The notes below the pieces were generated by a model. It ran no database searches and was not told where the DNA came from. It was given only the letters and a program-made list of their open reading frames with translations. DNA of 64,000 nucleotides from Lonicera japonica (taxonomy: Eukaryota > Streptophyta > Magnoliopsida > Dipsacales > Caprifoliaceae): NCBI GenBank assembly GCA_021464415.1, contig CM038469.1, forward strand, positions 3,326,501 to 3,390,500, in the 5' to 3' direction. This document shows, piece after piece, positions 21,306 to 32,829 of this stretch. Made by a program: the position numbers and the translations under genes. Every line of letters begins with the position of its first letter. The first letter of the stretch is position 1.

Positions 21306-21870
21306 TTTATTGGTGCTAAAATTGATTTAGCACCATTGGTGTGCTGAAATAGATTAGTGCTAAACAGATTTAGCACAATTCATGCTGAAACAAATTAGTG
21401 CTATATCTTCTTGTTCGTGTTCAGAAGGTGCTAAATGCATTTAACACATTCTGGTTAGTGCTCAGAAAGTGCTCCAAGTGGTGCTAAATGCATTTAGCAC
21501 CTTTTTGTTGCTGTCCAGGTGTGCTAAATGCATTTAGCACCTTCTGGTTGCTGTTCACCTTTTTGTTGCTGTCCAGGTGTGCTAAATGCATTTAGCACTT
21601 TCTGGTTGCTGTTCAAGTGGTGCTAAATGCATTTAGTACCTTCTAGTTGTGCATTTAGCATCTTCTGGTTATTGTTCAGAAGGTACTAAATGCAGGTTGT
21701 GCATTTAGCATCTTTTGGTTATTGTTCAGAAGTTGTTAAATGCATTTAGCACCTTCTAGTTCGTGCTCAGAAGGTGCTAAATGCATTCAGTACCTTCTAG
21801 TTGTGCATTTAGTATCTTCTGGTTGCTGTCCAGAAAGTGCTAAATACATTTAACAGCTTCTGGTTGATGT
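21306..21870. repeat. Tandem array built on a 20-base palindrome
   Basis: The perfect palindrome GTGCTAAATGCATTTAGCAC occurs exactly three times (about 21481, 21521 and 21577). At least five one- or two-base variants lie near 21428, 21618, 21735, 21773 and 21838. They are separated by spacers such as CTTCTGGTTGCTGTTCAG. Spacing is irregular (roughly 40-60 bases). The left end (21306-21400) has diverged units (GTGCTAAAATTGATTTAGCAC). No coding frame runs through it. Confidence 0.8.
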
Positions 21871-22238
21871 TAGCGTCATAATGAGACGTGAGATATTATA
21901 AAAAAGGGATATTAGTGTCTTTTTTGTATAATGTCCTTAATTTACATTGCTAATTTTTAAGTATCCTTTATAATTATATTATTATTAGAATAAGCTCTTA
22001 TGTCTAATTGCCTCAAAAAAAATTCTACAAAAAAAATCAAAAAATAATATTTTTATAAATTAATGGGCCCATCCCCTTCATCCTTTCCGACCTCCACTAC
22101 CGTCACGCCATCCCCTTTCATCTTATCACCGCCACCCCCCTCCCCCACACCCACCGTTCCTGAATTTTGCCCCAATCAAAAATTTGTGTGTATATATAAC
22201 GTGGTTTTCTTGATTGGCCCGGAAAAATTAAAGCAAAG

Positions 22239-22239
22239 C

Positions 22240-22272
<33 letters not shown>
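22239..22272. repeat. (GA)n microsatellite
   Basis: An uninterrupted run of about 17 GA units. It lies between the palindromic array and the fibrillin fragment. Confidence 0.9.
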
Positions 22273-22275
<3 letters not shown>

Positions 22276-22384
22276 CACCAGGCCACCCCACACACACCCC
22301 CTCCCCCTTCTCCGGCGAGAACACAACTGATTTAAAAGCATCCTTATTTAAATCGTAATTAAACTCATGATGAGTAAAACTTAC

Positions 22385-22700
22385 GCCAGAATCCATTTCC
22401 CATTGAGAAGAGTCATCGCTTCCGCGGGCGCCGTAGTGGGATTCTTCGCCTCGAGCTGCGTAATCAGCTCCACAATCTTCGCCCTCGCCCTCGTCTCGCT
22501 TGTAACGCTGAGTCCACGGTCGGTACCATAAAATGAGTCCACCAACTGCTTCTTCAACAAATCAATCTCGGTAAGTTCCTTCGGTGGCTCCTCTTCCGCC
22601 ACCGACACTGCCACCGATTCAATCTCCGGCTCCCATTCTTCTCCGCTCGAAGGCCTCGCCTCAGTAAATTTTCCGACAGACAACTTCGACCCATCCAATG
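22385..22700 (-). pseudogene. PAP/fibrillin first-exon fragment
   Basis: The - strand encodes an acidic leader (EEWEPEIESVAVSVAEEEPP) followed by LLKKQLVDSFYGTDRGLSV and EALxLLNGKWILA-like sequence. This is the N-terminal edge of the PAP_fibrillin domain of plastid-lipid-associated proteins, which coat plastoglobules. A good splice donor (GTAAGT, 22384-22379) follows at the position expected for the family. However, none of the later exons, with the bulk of the lipocalin-like domain, can be found downstream. Upstream there is an in-frame stop and no in-frame ATG or plastid transit peptide. I read it as a truncated copy, not a working gene. Confidence 0.6.
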
Positions 22701-22749
22701 CTTTTATAGCAGTAAAACCATCGAATTCAAAGAGAACTTTGACGTAAAT

Positions 22750-25433
22750 TGAACCTTCAGAAACGAGTCCTCACCCCAAGCTCTGCCTCGAGATCGCAAT
22801 GAAGCCGAAGATGAAGCCGGTTATTCCGATGAGAAAACAGAGGATGTGTGCGTGTTGGTCTCTCTGTCAAAATATATTATGTTCTCCCCGGAGAAGGGGG
22901 ATGGGGGTCTCTCTCTTTCTCTCTCTGTTGCTTTTCATTTCTTTTTCATTATTATTATTCTTTTTAATATTTTCTAAATCTAATTAAAATTATATTTTTT
23001 AAAATATCTAATTGAAATGACAATTTTATCATTAATTCTGTTCAAATTAACGCTCAAATTGAATGGAAAGGTAATTTAAAACTCGGTAAATAATTCAAGT
23101 ATTAAAATGAGACAAATTTTTGCTTAAGGGTTAAAATGAGACAATATCAAACATTGAGTAACCATTTGCATAGTCTACGTACTCTTAATTGTAACACACA
23201 TTCCGAAAATAATTCGAAATGCGTAGTATTACTCAAAAAGATTTGGGCTATCCATACGAGAACAGACAAATTGTAAGTTGTACAATATGTTTTTTTTTTT
23301 AAATCCTATATTAAACAGATGATTCATCCACACTCTCAAATTAAAAGTATTTTTGAAACATAATCAACTAAGCAAATTTGAAGACAGTAAACAAGTTCCA
23401 CTCTTAATCATTGATTAAATGGCCGATACTACACTAGTTTCTTAACAAGTGTGAAAGTCATCTATTAAATCTTTTGGTTAGTGTTTCAAACTCTTAATTA
23501 TCTTACTCTTCCCCCTCTTGCGTATCGCCTTGTGTTTATGTCCTACCAATACATGCAATGAAAAAATGCATAAATAAATATTCATGTTAAAACCTGATGC
23601 TGGCCTTCCTCCAAGACTTCACTTGCATATTTTTTCTATTCTTTTATCTTCCTTTTCATGCCTACTTTAATGGCCTCACAGTTCGTGCAAGTTTTACTGC
23701 GGATGTGGGATCAAAACCGAGGAGAAAAGCTTCACCGCATGATTAGGAATATAGTATTTCTCAAGAGTTACCAAATCAAGAAAAAGCAAGTCCTCAGAAA
23801 AGGCTCAAGACCGGTGGGGATGCACACTCAAACCCCATTTGGGACATGTTGAAACTCCAAATCCCTCTGAGAAACAATTGCCAGACAGAAGAGGCAACCT
23901 CCATTTGTGTAGCCCACGGTTACTATTACCTAACAAAAATTTCACACTTGACTCCTGCAAGATTTTTTTTTTCGGAGGGGGGGGGGGGGAGAAAGAGAAA
24001 TTGAAAGAGAAATGTATTCTATCAATGCTTATATAAAAATAACATGCTAGTGGAATTTGCTGTAAACCCAAAAAAGGTCATATGAGGTGGGAATGGAATA
24101 ACAGGAATGAAAAAAGGTGCTGACATTTGACTGCATATTTAGGTATGTCAATTACTGATCCAACATCCATATAATCTTCTTTCTATACCAAGGATAACAT
24201 TAAAGCAGAGGAATATCTGAAGTGGGGGATGATGTAGGAATATTTATTCATAAAGGTCTTCAACAGATCTGTGCGTATCTCCATTACACCTGTAAATTAA
24301 TACTCAAAAGAACAGGACTACACTTATAATTGAGCCATTCAGTTCCTATCATCTGTTGTTACAGCAGATTAGGAGTTGGATGTTCCAATTGGATCCGCCT
24401 TTTGAAACTTGTTTGGGCTTATGCATGTTAGAGGGTGCCTAATTGCATTTCTTTTCCAGTCTAAATAATTCTACATAAAGTTCTTCCACCACTTCATGGC
24501 CCTGCCATTATTGATTCAATAATTCACTATGATATACAAACAAAGAGCACAAAAAGTTTGCTCCACAAACTGAGGTGATAACATTAAACGATGGAATTAG
24601 ATTTTGGTCAAAATTAAAACCAATTTCACTCCAATTCCAGATCTTGGATTGCAGTTCCCAAATTGACTCACTAGTTTTGATATAAAACATAAGCCAACGA
24701 AATTCAACAAAGTTAAATATGTTTCAACGGATAATTTCCTAGTGAGATATATTCATCCGGGAAGTTTTTGTTTGCATATATATTATTATAGTGCATGATA
24801 AATAGGCTTCACTTTTGTACGAATGTATTTTCATGCGGACCGACTTTTAAATTCTGTCATTTACAATTTCTAAGAATTTTTAAATTACTTCATCCAAACA
24901 CAGGGTAAAGATTTTGTTGCCTTAGAGGAATTATTAGTTACATCAACAAATATAGACATTGAAGCGTAAAGAGGAAGAACAATCAGCAAAATCATAGCCG
25001 AAAGGTAGAAAAATAAACGTACCTCAAATCCTTGATAAGCATAAAACCAAGTATTGCCAAGAAACTCCATAGACTCTCAACAATATATGACTCCCTGTTA
25101 TCACAGAGAAAACCAGTATGGAAAGATCAGGCAACTGTGTCACCTAAAGTTTAAGCAGCAAATTTACATGTCAAAAGGTATTGTAACAAAGGGATCATAT
25201 AATATTACTCTCCTTTAGCATCATATTTTGTATGATAATTAATGACGTTCCCAGAGAGAGATCATCATTCAGTAACTTGCTCGGATTAAGAACGCTGCCC
25301 ATGTCATCTTCACTGTCAAGCATGATCCTCAGTAATTAGTTAAACAAACAAACATTCTGTTGAATAAAATGAGCAAGTCAAAAGCTCTTATTCACATGGC
25401 AATTATCTTCGATGAGAGAGAACTTTCCTTCTT
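22750..25433. other. Mostly non-coding region
   Basis: I see no complete gene. A G-run lies near 23977-23990 and a CT-rich block near 22900-22930. Possible small exons on the - strand toward the right end (25021-25082 and 25240-25330) are described separately. Confidence 0.35.
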
Positions 25434-26660
25434 CACTTCAAGCACCAAAACAACAACAACAACAACAACAACAAGCCTTTATCCCACTAGGTGGGGTCGG
25501 CTACATGGATCAAACGACGCCATAGTGGCCTGTCATGAATCATATCTATAGTGAAACCATTTGCCTCTAAATCCTTCTTAATAGTTTCACCTATAGTTTT
25601 TCTCGGTCTTCCTCTGCCTCTAACGACTAGACTTCCCTCCATATGATCAACTCTCCTTACCACGGCATCTACCGGTCTCCTCCATACATGCCCAAACCAT
25701 CTAAGTCGAGATTCAACCATCTTTTCTGTAATAGATGCCACCCTAACTCCCTCTCTGATGGTATCATTCCTGATCCTATCTTTCCTATTCTTGCCACTCA
25801 TCCATCTCAACATTCTCATCTTAGCTACATTTAGTTTATTTTCGTGTTGGCTTTTGACCGCCCAACACTCAGTCCCATACAACATCGCTGGTCTAACCGC
25901 AGTACGATAGAATTTTCCTTTTAACTTGAGTGGTACCTTTTTATCACTTCAAGCACCAAAACCTTTGAAGAAAAACTCTCTCCATCCTAGGTTCTATTGC
26001 TACTCACAATAACCAAACCTTGACAGTTTTCACGGGTACAAACAAACCTACTAGCAAAAAACTCACAATTTAGATACAAACAAATGTAGCAGCCACTATT
26101 TTCAACTAATAGATGTTTCATATAATCATCTGCATTAGATGAAGTGCATTAAAAACTAACAAGCGTCCATTCCGAAATAAAGAACAGCAAAACAAATCCC
26201 GGACTGATTTCCATGGATGCAACGTTGATAGCCCACTAGGGAATCTCAATCTACAACCTTCCCCACTAGGACTTTTTCTGCCAGTTAGCATTCAAATTTT
26301 ATTCATTAACAGTAACACACTTGGAACCAAAAGAATATTAGTCACATGATTCATCTATTCGCTTACAGATACGCAGTTCAGGCAACACTCATAAAATGAA
26401 ATCACTAGTTCAAACAGTATTTGAGAGAACCAAAGGTCTTACAGGATTGGTGTGAGGGAATGCTTATTGCATTGATGCTAAGACTCGAGTGAAGCAGCAA
26501 ATAAGCCTGAGGTTTTACGGGAACCTGTTTCAAACTCTTCAAGCTGAAATTTTGATATCAACATATCATCGTCCACATGGTCACTTCGCTGCAAGTATTC
26601 CATACTAGGATGCTTTGATTGGACTGTATTTGATGGATCAAACATATCCCAACCCAAATA
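25021..26660 (-). other. Possible exons of an unidentified gene
   Basis: Three - strand stretches look coding but I cannot name them. The first, at ~26660-26478, includes MFDPSNTVQSKHPSMEYL and is acidic (DHVDDDMLISKFQLEEFET); it ends in a stop at 26480-26478. The second, ~25330-25240, reads MLDSEDDMGSVLNPSKLL. The third, 25082-25021, reads ESYIVESLWSFLAILGFML and lies between an acceptor (GATAACAG) and a strong donor (GAG|GTACGT). The phases of the three pieces do not join cleanly as I read them. The RTE LINE (25452-25944) would lie in an intron. This may be a real gene on the - strand, or unrelated remnants. Confidence 0.25.
25452..25944 (-). mobile_element. 5'-truncated RTE-type LINE insertion
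   Basis: The - strand has one uninterrupted frame (to 25487) reading the C-terminal end of a plant RTE-type reverse-transcriptase polyprotein: LYGTECWAVK, MRMLRWMSG, RLRWFGHVWRRP, GRGRPRKT and WRRLIHVADPT. After the stop comes a short 3' end with CCCACCTAGTGGGATAA and a (TTG)n tail, the usual RTE terminus. Perfect 18-base target duplications CACTTCAAGCACCAAAAC flank it (25434-25451 and 25945-25962). The perfect duplication and intact frame point to a fairly recent insertion, truncated at its 5' end during integration. Confidence 0.92.
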
Positions 26661-27016
26661 TAATGCAAAAAACTACTAAAATATGCAAGAAAGAATGCAG
26701 ATAGATAAAAAAGCTCCAACCCAAGTCAGACTAAAAGAATACCAAGTTTTCTTAAGAATTGTTTTACAGTCCTCTCCAGAAAAACAAAGCATTTCCCTTC
26801 AAAAATCTTTATTTACGCCTTCCCTTCATCAGACCATCACTTTCACTTATAAATGGAAAATGGTCAAATACTCGACATTTAACAGAAGGCCAGCAAGAGC
26901 TAAACAAGACCAAAGTAGCCAAAACATAAGGCACTCAAGTAAACAAACCCAAATAATTACCCCATAACCACAAAAACAGAAGAAGAAAAATCAACCCAAC
27001 TCCAAGAAAACCTAGG
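25963..27016. other. 3' flank of the U-box gene
   Basis: Apart from the possible exon at 26660-26478 (- strand), I see no gene here. The last ~200 bases before 27017 should hold the 3' untranslated region of the U-box gene. Confidence 0.35.
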
Positions 27017-28486
27017 CTATCCCACATCGGAGTAGATCCGTGTCCGACTCACCTCCCCCGAGCCAAGCAACGCTTCCCAATCCACCTCTTCCACCTCCTC
27101 CTCCCTCCTTTTCAGCACCTCCAAAATCCTCCTCGCCTTCTCCCTTGCACGCTCACTCCCTTCCTTCTCCACCTTCCTCAGCACCTCCTCCGCACCAACC
27201 TGACTCGCCAACCCTTTAAACCTCAACCCACCTTGACTCAGTCCATTCAAAGCCGCAACACAACTCTCCCGAGTCGAGTCCGAGTCAAACTCATCTTTAC
27301 TCAACATCCCCACAAAAGACTCCACCCCACCCGCATCAAGCATGGCCGCCCGGCCTTCGGCGCTGGCGGCCATGTTACACAGTATCAAAAGTACCCGACT
27401 GGTCATATGACCCGCTCGCAATAAACCCAGTAGCATCTGAACAGCCCCGAGTTTGACAAGCTTGGCCCGGTTGCTCTGAACCAATGACAAATGGTACAGA
27501 GCCAAGGCCGAGTCATTCCGTGCTCGCTCAGAATCGGACCTGAGCGCATGGAGAAGCGGTGGCAACGCGCCTAAAACCCCAATGGCGGTCTTGTTCTGAT
27601 CATCAAGTGCTAAACTGAACAAAGCACCAGCAGCATGGTCCTGTGCCTCAAGAAACCCACCTTTCAAAACATCAATCAACGGCGGAATTATGCCTGACCT
27701 CGCAAGTTTCACCTTATTTGTACTATCCAACGAAAGATTAACAACTACAGCGACAGAATTCACCTGAATGGTTGCGTATCTCGAAGTGATCAAAGATCGG
27801 AGGTTCGAAAGCATACGTGGAGTACAGAGACTGGCGCGAGTCTCCGTTCTGGTTCGGGTGATCTTCCTGAGAGAAATCAAAGCTTCTTCCTGCTCAAATA
27901 CTTGATAACTTCTAAGTTTTGAGATGAATTCATTTTCCTCCTCTTCGGTGGAGCTAGGGTTTAGCGTTAGGGCTTCAATTTCGGAGGAGGAAGAAGAGGA
28001 GTAACAAGAGGGCCGAGTGGTGAGAGGGAGAGGGAGAGGAGTAACAGATTCATCGGAACTCGAATAGAAGTTACTCGACTCAGTCTTGGTCTTGGCATTA
28101 TTATTACAATTATTGCCCTCTGTAATCCGATGAAATTCTTGGTGTTTTAAAGCACAGACGATGTTGTTAGCGGAGTGAAAATCGAGGGGAATTGGAGGGT
28201 GAAGAAGGGAAGATTTGCACCAGTTGAGAATGGTGGATTTTAGTGCAAGATTGGGTATAATGGTGGTGAAATCCGGGGTGGAATTATTGGAGAGAGTGGG
28301 TTTAAAGGAGAGAGATTTGCAAGCTAGAACGCAGTTGCGCTCGAAGGTTTGGCCAGAAGAAACAATGACAGGGTCAGCCATTAATAAGTTGGAGATTGGA
28401 CAGATGAATTCTTTTGGGGGTTGTTTCTTGAGATTGGAGGGTGACCGGTGAAAGGAGATTTTCCACCTGTGTTTCCCACTTCCCAT
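27017..28486 (-). CDS. U-box/ARM E3 ubiquitin ligase (PUB40/41-like)
   Basis: Intronless, 489 residues. Residues ~25-95 form a U-box (EFICPISNLLMADPVIVSSGQTFER..., ending TILNWC), the domain that recruits ubiquitin-charged E2 enzymes. A Ser/Glu-rich linker follows (~120-190). Armadillo repeats then run from ~195 to ~470 (VNSVAVVVNLSLD, AAGALFSLALDDQNKTAIG, ARNDSALALYHLSLVQSNR), which bind substrates. Length, single exon and order fit the PUB38-41 group; some members target brassinosteroid or defence regulators. The substrate here is unknown. The coding region is more GC-rich than the flanks. The start at 28486 gives a basic MGSGKHRWKISFHRS leader typical of this group. Confidence 0.9.
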   Translation of the reverse strand: MGSGKHRWKISFHRSPSNLKKQPPKEFICPISNLLMADPVIVSSGQTFERNCVLACKSLSFKPTLSNNSTPDFTTIIPNLALKSTILNWCKSSLLHPPIPLDFHSANNIVCALKHQEFHRITEGNNCNNNAKTKTESSNFYSSSDESVTPLPLPLTTRPSCYSSSSSSEIEALTLNPSSTEEEENEFISKLRSYQVFEQEEALISLRKITRTRTETRASLCTPRMLSNLRSLITSRYATIQVNSVAVVVNLSLDSTNKVKLARSGIIPPLIDVLKGGFLEAQDHAAGALFSLALDDQNKTAIGVLGALPPLLHALRSDSERARNDSALALYHLSLVQSNRAKLVKLGAVQMLLGLLRAGHMTSRVLLILCNMAASAEGRAAMLDAGGVESFVGMLSKDEFDSDSTRESCVAALNGLSQGGLRFKGLASQVGAEEVLRKVEKEGSERAREKARRILEVLKRREEEVEEVDWEALLGSGEVSRTRIYSDVG

Positions 28487-29353
28487 TACTTGTTTCTCTA
28501 CAAGTGTTTTAGTGATGTCTAAAAGGATTAAAAAATGGGGTTGGGTTTAAGGTTGGAGAGAATTGTGGTGGTGTTTTGCAGTTCCAATTCCATGGCTGTG
28601 GCTTGGAGTTGGAGGGAAGTAGATAGTGAGAATGGGGGGTTTAAGACAGAGGAGAGATTTTGGTGACGAAATAGACTGATTATGTTATGAGGTAGGTATG
28701 TAAGAATACTTTAGACATGTGGTATTTGTAGAAATGAGAGAAATTTGACAGTGATAGGAAATAAGTTACGATGTGAGATATTTTATATTTATTTTTTTGG
28801 TTTGAGGACAATATTTGAATTAATTTTTGCACACTTTCAATTAATTTCTATTTATAATGAGTTATTGTTGATGGTTAAATATTATTTTAAGAACACTAGA
28901 AATTAATTTTAGATGCACTAAGCCAATTCTAATGTTATTTCAATGACAATTTTATACCATTAAATTAAAAAATTTAATTTTGATTTTTATGAGTATATAT
29001 ATTTTATTATCCTATAATTAGAGGTAAGATATATATTATGCTAATGTGTTTAGTATTGTTATAATAATTAAATGTTCCATGTATTTGTACACAAAAAAGC
29101 GTGATCTTGAAAAAAGAAAATTAAGTGTTCAATTGAAATAAAATTTAAAGATTATAAAAATTGTGTATTGGCAATAAAGCGAGGATATCAATCAGAATTT
29201 TGTTTGGTTAAAACAATTTAAAGTGATGAAGTAATTAGAGTCACGAGAATGTGTAATGAATCAACCAAACACAATGAATTAAAGCAATTCAAGGAGACAT
29301 TTTAGCAGAAACCGCAAAAGGACTTTCCAGTTTTTGACTGCTTTGCAGTTTGC

Positions 29354-29389
<36 letters not shown>

Positions 29390-30317
29390 ATGCAAATGCA
29401 AATGCAAATTAGCTGGAAAAAAAGAGGACCACAACTACTGCACTCGTGCATGCAATTTTATCATTTAATTAATATTTTGCTTGGTTGCTAAGGTTTATTA
29501 TGCATACATTTATTAATAAAGCTACCCTACACTTATCTTTTTCAAAAGTTAACTGATTCCATTTTTATGCCCATTTAACTGTACTGGCCCCACCCACTCT
29601 CCTTCTAAAATATCATTATCCTTTTCTCAACATTTTTGTCTTTCAGCATGTCCATTTTTCTCACTAGTAATAATTTACGCTCCAAATTAATGTTCTCTTT
29701 AGTTGGAATTGTTAAATATTTAATTTAATTTTAATTTTTATTTATTTCTTAAATTTTGTCAAAAAAAATAATCTTTGTATATATCTTTCTTTAGAAAAGC
29801 AATATTTTATTTTATAATAAGATAATTCATATTTAAAAATGTAATTAAATAAATTTAAACATTACTGATATGATCTCTATTTATTAGTCAGTCAAAAATA
29901 AAGATAATCGTTAAAAAATTTAATTTTTAAATTATTTTAAAAATAAGAGATACCTAAAACCGGGTGCTGTGAAAAGTGAACCAAAAAAAAATCAATTTAT
30001 CATGTTTCTATCAACCTTTTTAGCTTAAAAAGACATGAATTTGTATGAAATTTCTTGAGATTCTGATTTTGGCACGAAGTTAAAGACTTTTTGGAAACCA
30101 TCCAAATTGGAATAGCGTTACTAAAGACTTGTGGCTTACGAAATAAATAATGCAAGATATGGGCGATTTATTAGTACCACTAATTTCTAGGATTGGTGCT
30201 GGCACCGACTGATCGAGTAACTATAATTGATCTTCGATTAGTGATTAGTCATGTTTTTACTATATTAACATTTGACATTAATAGATTTGGATCTTTTCTA
30301 TTATTTTTCAGTTCAAT
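28487..30317. other. Upstream of the U-box gene, no further gene
   Basis: The first few hundred bases are the likely U-box gene promoter. A (GA)n run occupies 29356-29385, followed by TGCAAATGCAAATGCAAAT. Otherwise this is AT-rich DNA with no supported features. Confidence 0.4.
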
Positions 30318-30560
30318 TTCGTCTAAAGAGTTATAGTTTGAAAGCTAAATTGATGAATTTTTTCACAGAACTTGATAAAGATAGCCGGTCTCTATGATGA
30401 GCATATCATCTCCACAAAATTTTATCAAAAGATTCAATCTAAAAATTAATGAAATGATGATCTAAAATTTGAATTGTTGAAAATGAACGAATGCATCAAA
30501 TTTTTATTACGTCTAATTCCTGTTTCAATTTCTTAATAAAATTTTGTAAATTACATAATA
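30318..30560. repeat. Foldback MITE, family A copy (partial)
   Basis: It contains the family motifs TTGATGAATTTTTTCACAGA and AACTTGATAAAGATAG, the central TTATTACGTC block and AATTTCTTAATAAAATTTTG. The right inverted half is cut short near 30550. Confidence 0.5.
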
Positions 30561-31890
30561 CCAAGTTTTATAAAAAAAAATCATTTTTTTAATCTTTAAA
30601 CTAAACTCTATTAAACATAATTAAATCAAAAAAATAATAGAGAAGAGTCGCATCCGACATTAACAAACCAGTTGTGGACCTTCACAAATAAAGGGGCTAA
30701 AGGGAATTTATGCTTTTTGAAATGAACTTTATAAAAGAATGAGTTATGGGGGCTTTCTTTACAAATTAGCACCTTAATTAACTTTCTGTTTGCGTGAATT
30801 TATTTGTCCATGCATGGAGCCATGGACCAATGGCTTTTGTCTGATTAAAAAGTTCTATGTTGAAACTTAGAAATTAAAATGACAAATAAAATAAATCCTA
30901 GTAGCAGTAGTAGTAGGAGTCCTTTAATATATAAATATATATTACGGCTAATTAATTTGGGGTGCTACTTTGATAAATTGGTGGCCAAATTGTGCTTATC
31001 AATATTAAAACTAAAATAAGAAACTCAATACCACTTTTATTAGTTTACAAATCTGTATTTAAAATTAAAAATTATTACTAAACTGTTCGGTATTTCAGTA
31101 TTTTCAATATTTTTGGTTAATTTTAGTTTTTTGTACTTTCCGTTTGCTTCGGTTTATTTATGTACTTCGATAATAATATTATCTCCAGTATTTTTTGGTA
31201 AAACGTTGTTTTACTAAATGTGCAAGGGGGGAACAATTTAAAAAATAAAAAGTTAATTCATATGCATATAAAATATTGTTATAAGCGTAAAATAAGAGAA
31301 AGTTTATGAATAAAGTTTAAAGTTCTAAATAAACATTTAACAAGAAGCATCCAATATTAAACCGGTAAAAACTAAAAGTAATATTAAACAAGCGACTAGA
31401 ATTAATAGGCATTTTTTTTAGAGAGAGATCAACTGACCTTTGTTATTTTAAAAGCTTAATCGGAAAAATGAGACTAACAGTTGGAAAATTCTAAAATATG
31501 GATTATAAATTGAGAAAGGAGAAGTCAAATTTATTTTAGTAGTTTTAGTATATTTACTTTCGGTTATTTTGAACTTAGTGTTTTCAGTATTAGTTTTCGG
31601 TAGTTAAGTATTTTACAATTTCAGTATTTTCGGTATGGTAACTTGGTGTTTTTTATTTTTATAGTGATGTTACTAGAACCAACCCAAAAAAATTTGGTAT
31701 ATTCTATTTCAGCTTATAATATTCATATATGGGTTACCAAAACTATTTTTACTCAGATTAATTTAGTCGATTTTGATAAAAACCATATCGAGTAGCAACC
31801 CTACTGACCCTTCTTGAATCACGTAGACCCAGACTTGAATTTTGGTTAGAGTTTATTTGATTTTCATATTTATTTTTAATATATATAGAG
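30561..31890. other. Gene-free region with decayed repeats
   Basis: I see no gene. The stretch 31080-31720 is rich in CGGTATTT/TTTCGGT motifs like the interiors of the hAT-like elements in this window, but clear ends are missing. Confidence 0.35.
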
Positions 31891-31904
31891 AGAGTTTGTT
31901 TCTG

Positions 31905-31976
31905 GTACGGACCGGGCCTTTTTGCGACGTTTTTTCTTCGTAAAATATAAACGTCGTAAAAAGGCACAGTCCGTAT
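31905..31976. repeat. Short perfect-size hairpin (about 29-base stem)
   Basis: The left arm 31905-31933 (GTACGGACCGGGCCTTTTTG...) pairs with 31948-31976 (...AAAAAGGCACAGTCCGTAT) with about five mismatches over 29 bases and a loop of about 14 bases. It is isolated in AT-rich DNA and is much more GC-rich than its flanks. It could be a tiny foldback element or a miRNA-like hairpin; no further evidence separates these. Confidence 0.6.
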
Positions 31977-32148
31977 GGACCGATCCACACTTAAATTTTT
32001 TTGTACATATACATTGTTTTTACTAAAAACTAGAAGGGTATTTTAGATCATATAGTCAAATGATCGGATAAAATGATTAGTCTAATAAATACAACAAATC
32101 AACATAGTCAAACATGTATAGATGATGCTGGTCTCGTATGAAGATATA

Positions 32149-32826
32149 TGTTAGTCCTCCTCTGTGGAATAGAGCTAGGAGTTCGGTTTTATCTTGTTAT
32201 TGATATAACTAAGTAGCTATTACAAACTCACCAAAATCTCTTTAACTAGTCTATTCTCACAATATTACAATGATAATATGTCTATGACTACACAAATTCT
32301 AGCCTCTCTGTACTTAGGGCTAGACCTTGTGTTTGATCTCTCTCTCTGTTGTTCTTTGGTTGTTGAGCAGTAATTATTTCTTGTTGAGTTAATTCTTAAG
32401 TTGTTGAAAGAAGTAAATACTTCTTCTATATATATGACTTGAAGGAAACGTGTGGCCAGAGCTCCCAGAACAGGTCTAGTGCCATGCTTCGATCGTCACC
32501 AACCATGATCTTGCTTCTTCATGAATTCCGGGGCATTAAATGCAGTTGGTGTGCATTTAATGAATGTGAGAGAGGCTCTGCGTGTCCTGCCGAGTAGATA
32601 GCAATCGCTCATACCATTTGTCATCTATTATGTCAGAGTGGTAGGGCGATAGAGCTCCAGAGCTCGTCAAAATAACTCTAGAATCCGAGTTCCATATTCC
32701 GTTTGTTGGCGGTTGATTCTCGAGCAAGTGTCCAATATATAAGGGACTCTGCTTTCCCTCTAGCCGTCAAGTAGGGCTCCTCCGAGCTCCTTTCGTCGAA
32801 GTATATCTAATTACTGACGTAGACAA
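32149..32826 (-). repeat. Probable solo LTR
   Basis: On the - strand this has a TATA-like CATATATATAGAAGAAG (near 32425-32440), then a leader and polyadenylation-like region ending GGAGGACTAACA at 32149. That is the layout of a retrotransposon LTR, with a TG...CA pattern. No internal retrotransposon sequence is attached on either side. The right boundary (about 32826, TGTCTACGTCAG on the - strand) is uncertain and I found no clear target duplication. Confidence 0.5.
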
Positions 32827-32829
32827 TCA

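Noticed and set aside
22063..22335. Pro/Ser-rich + strand peptide overlapping the (GA)n run
   Set aside because: It is simple-sequence translation, with no domain and no conservation signal.
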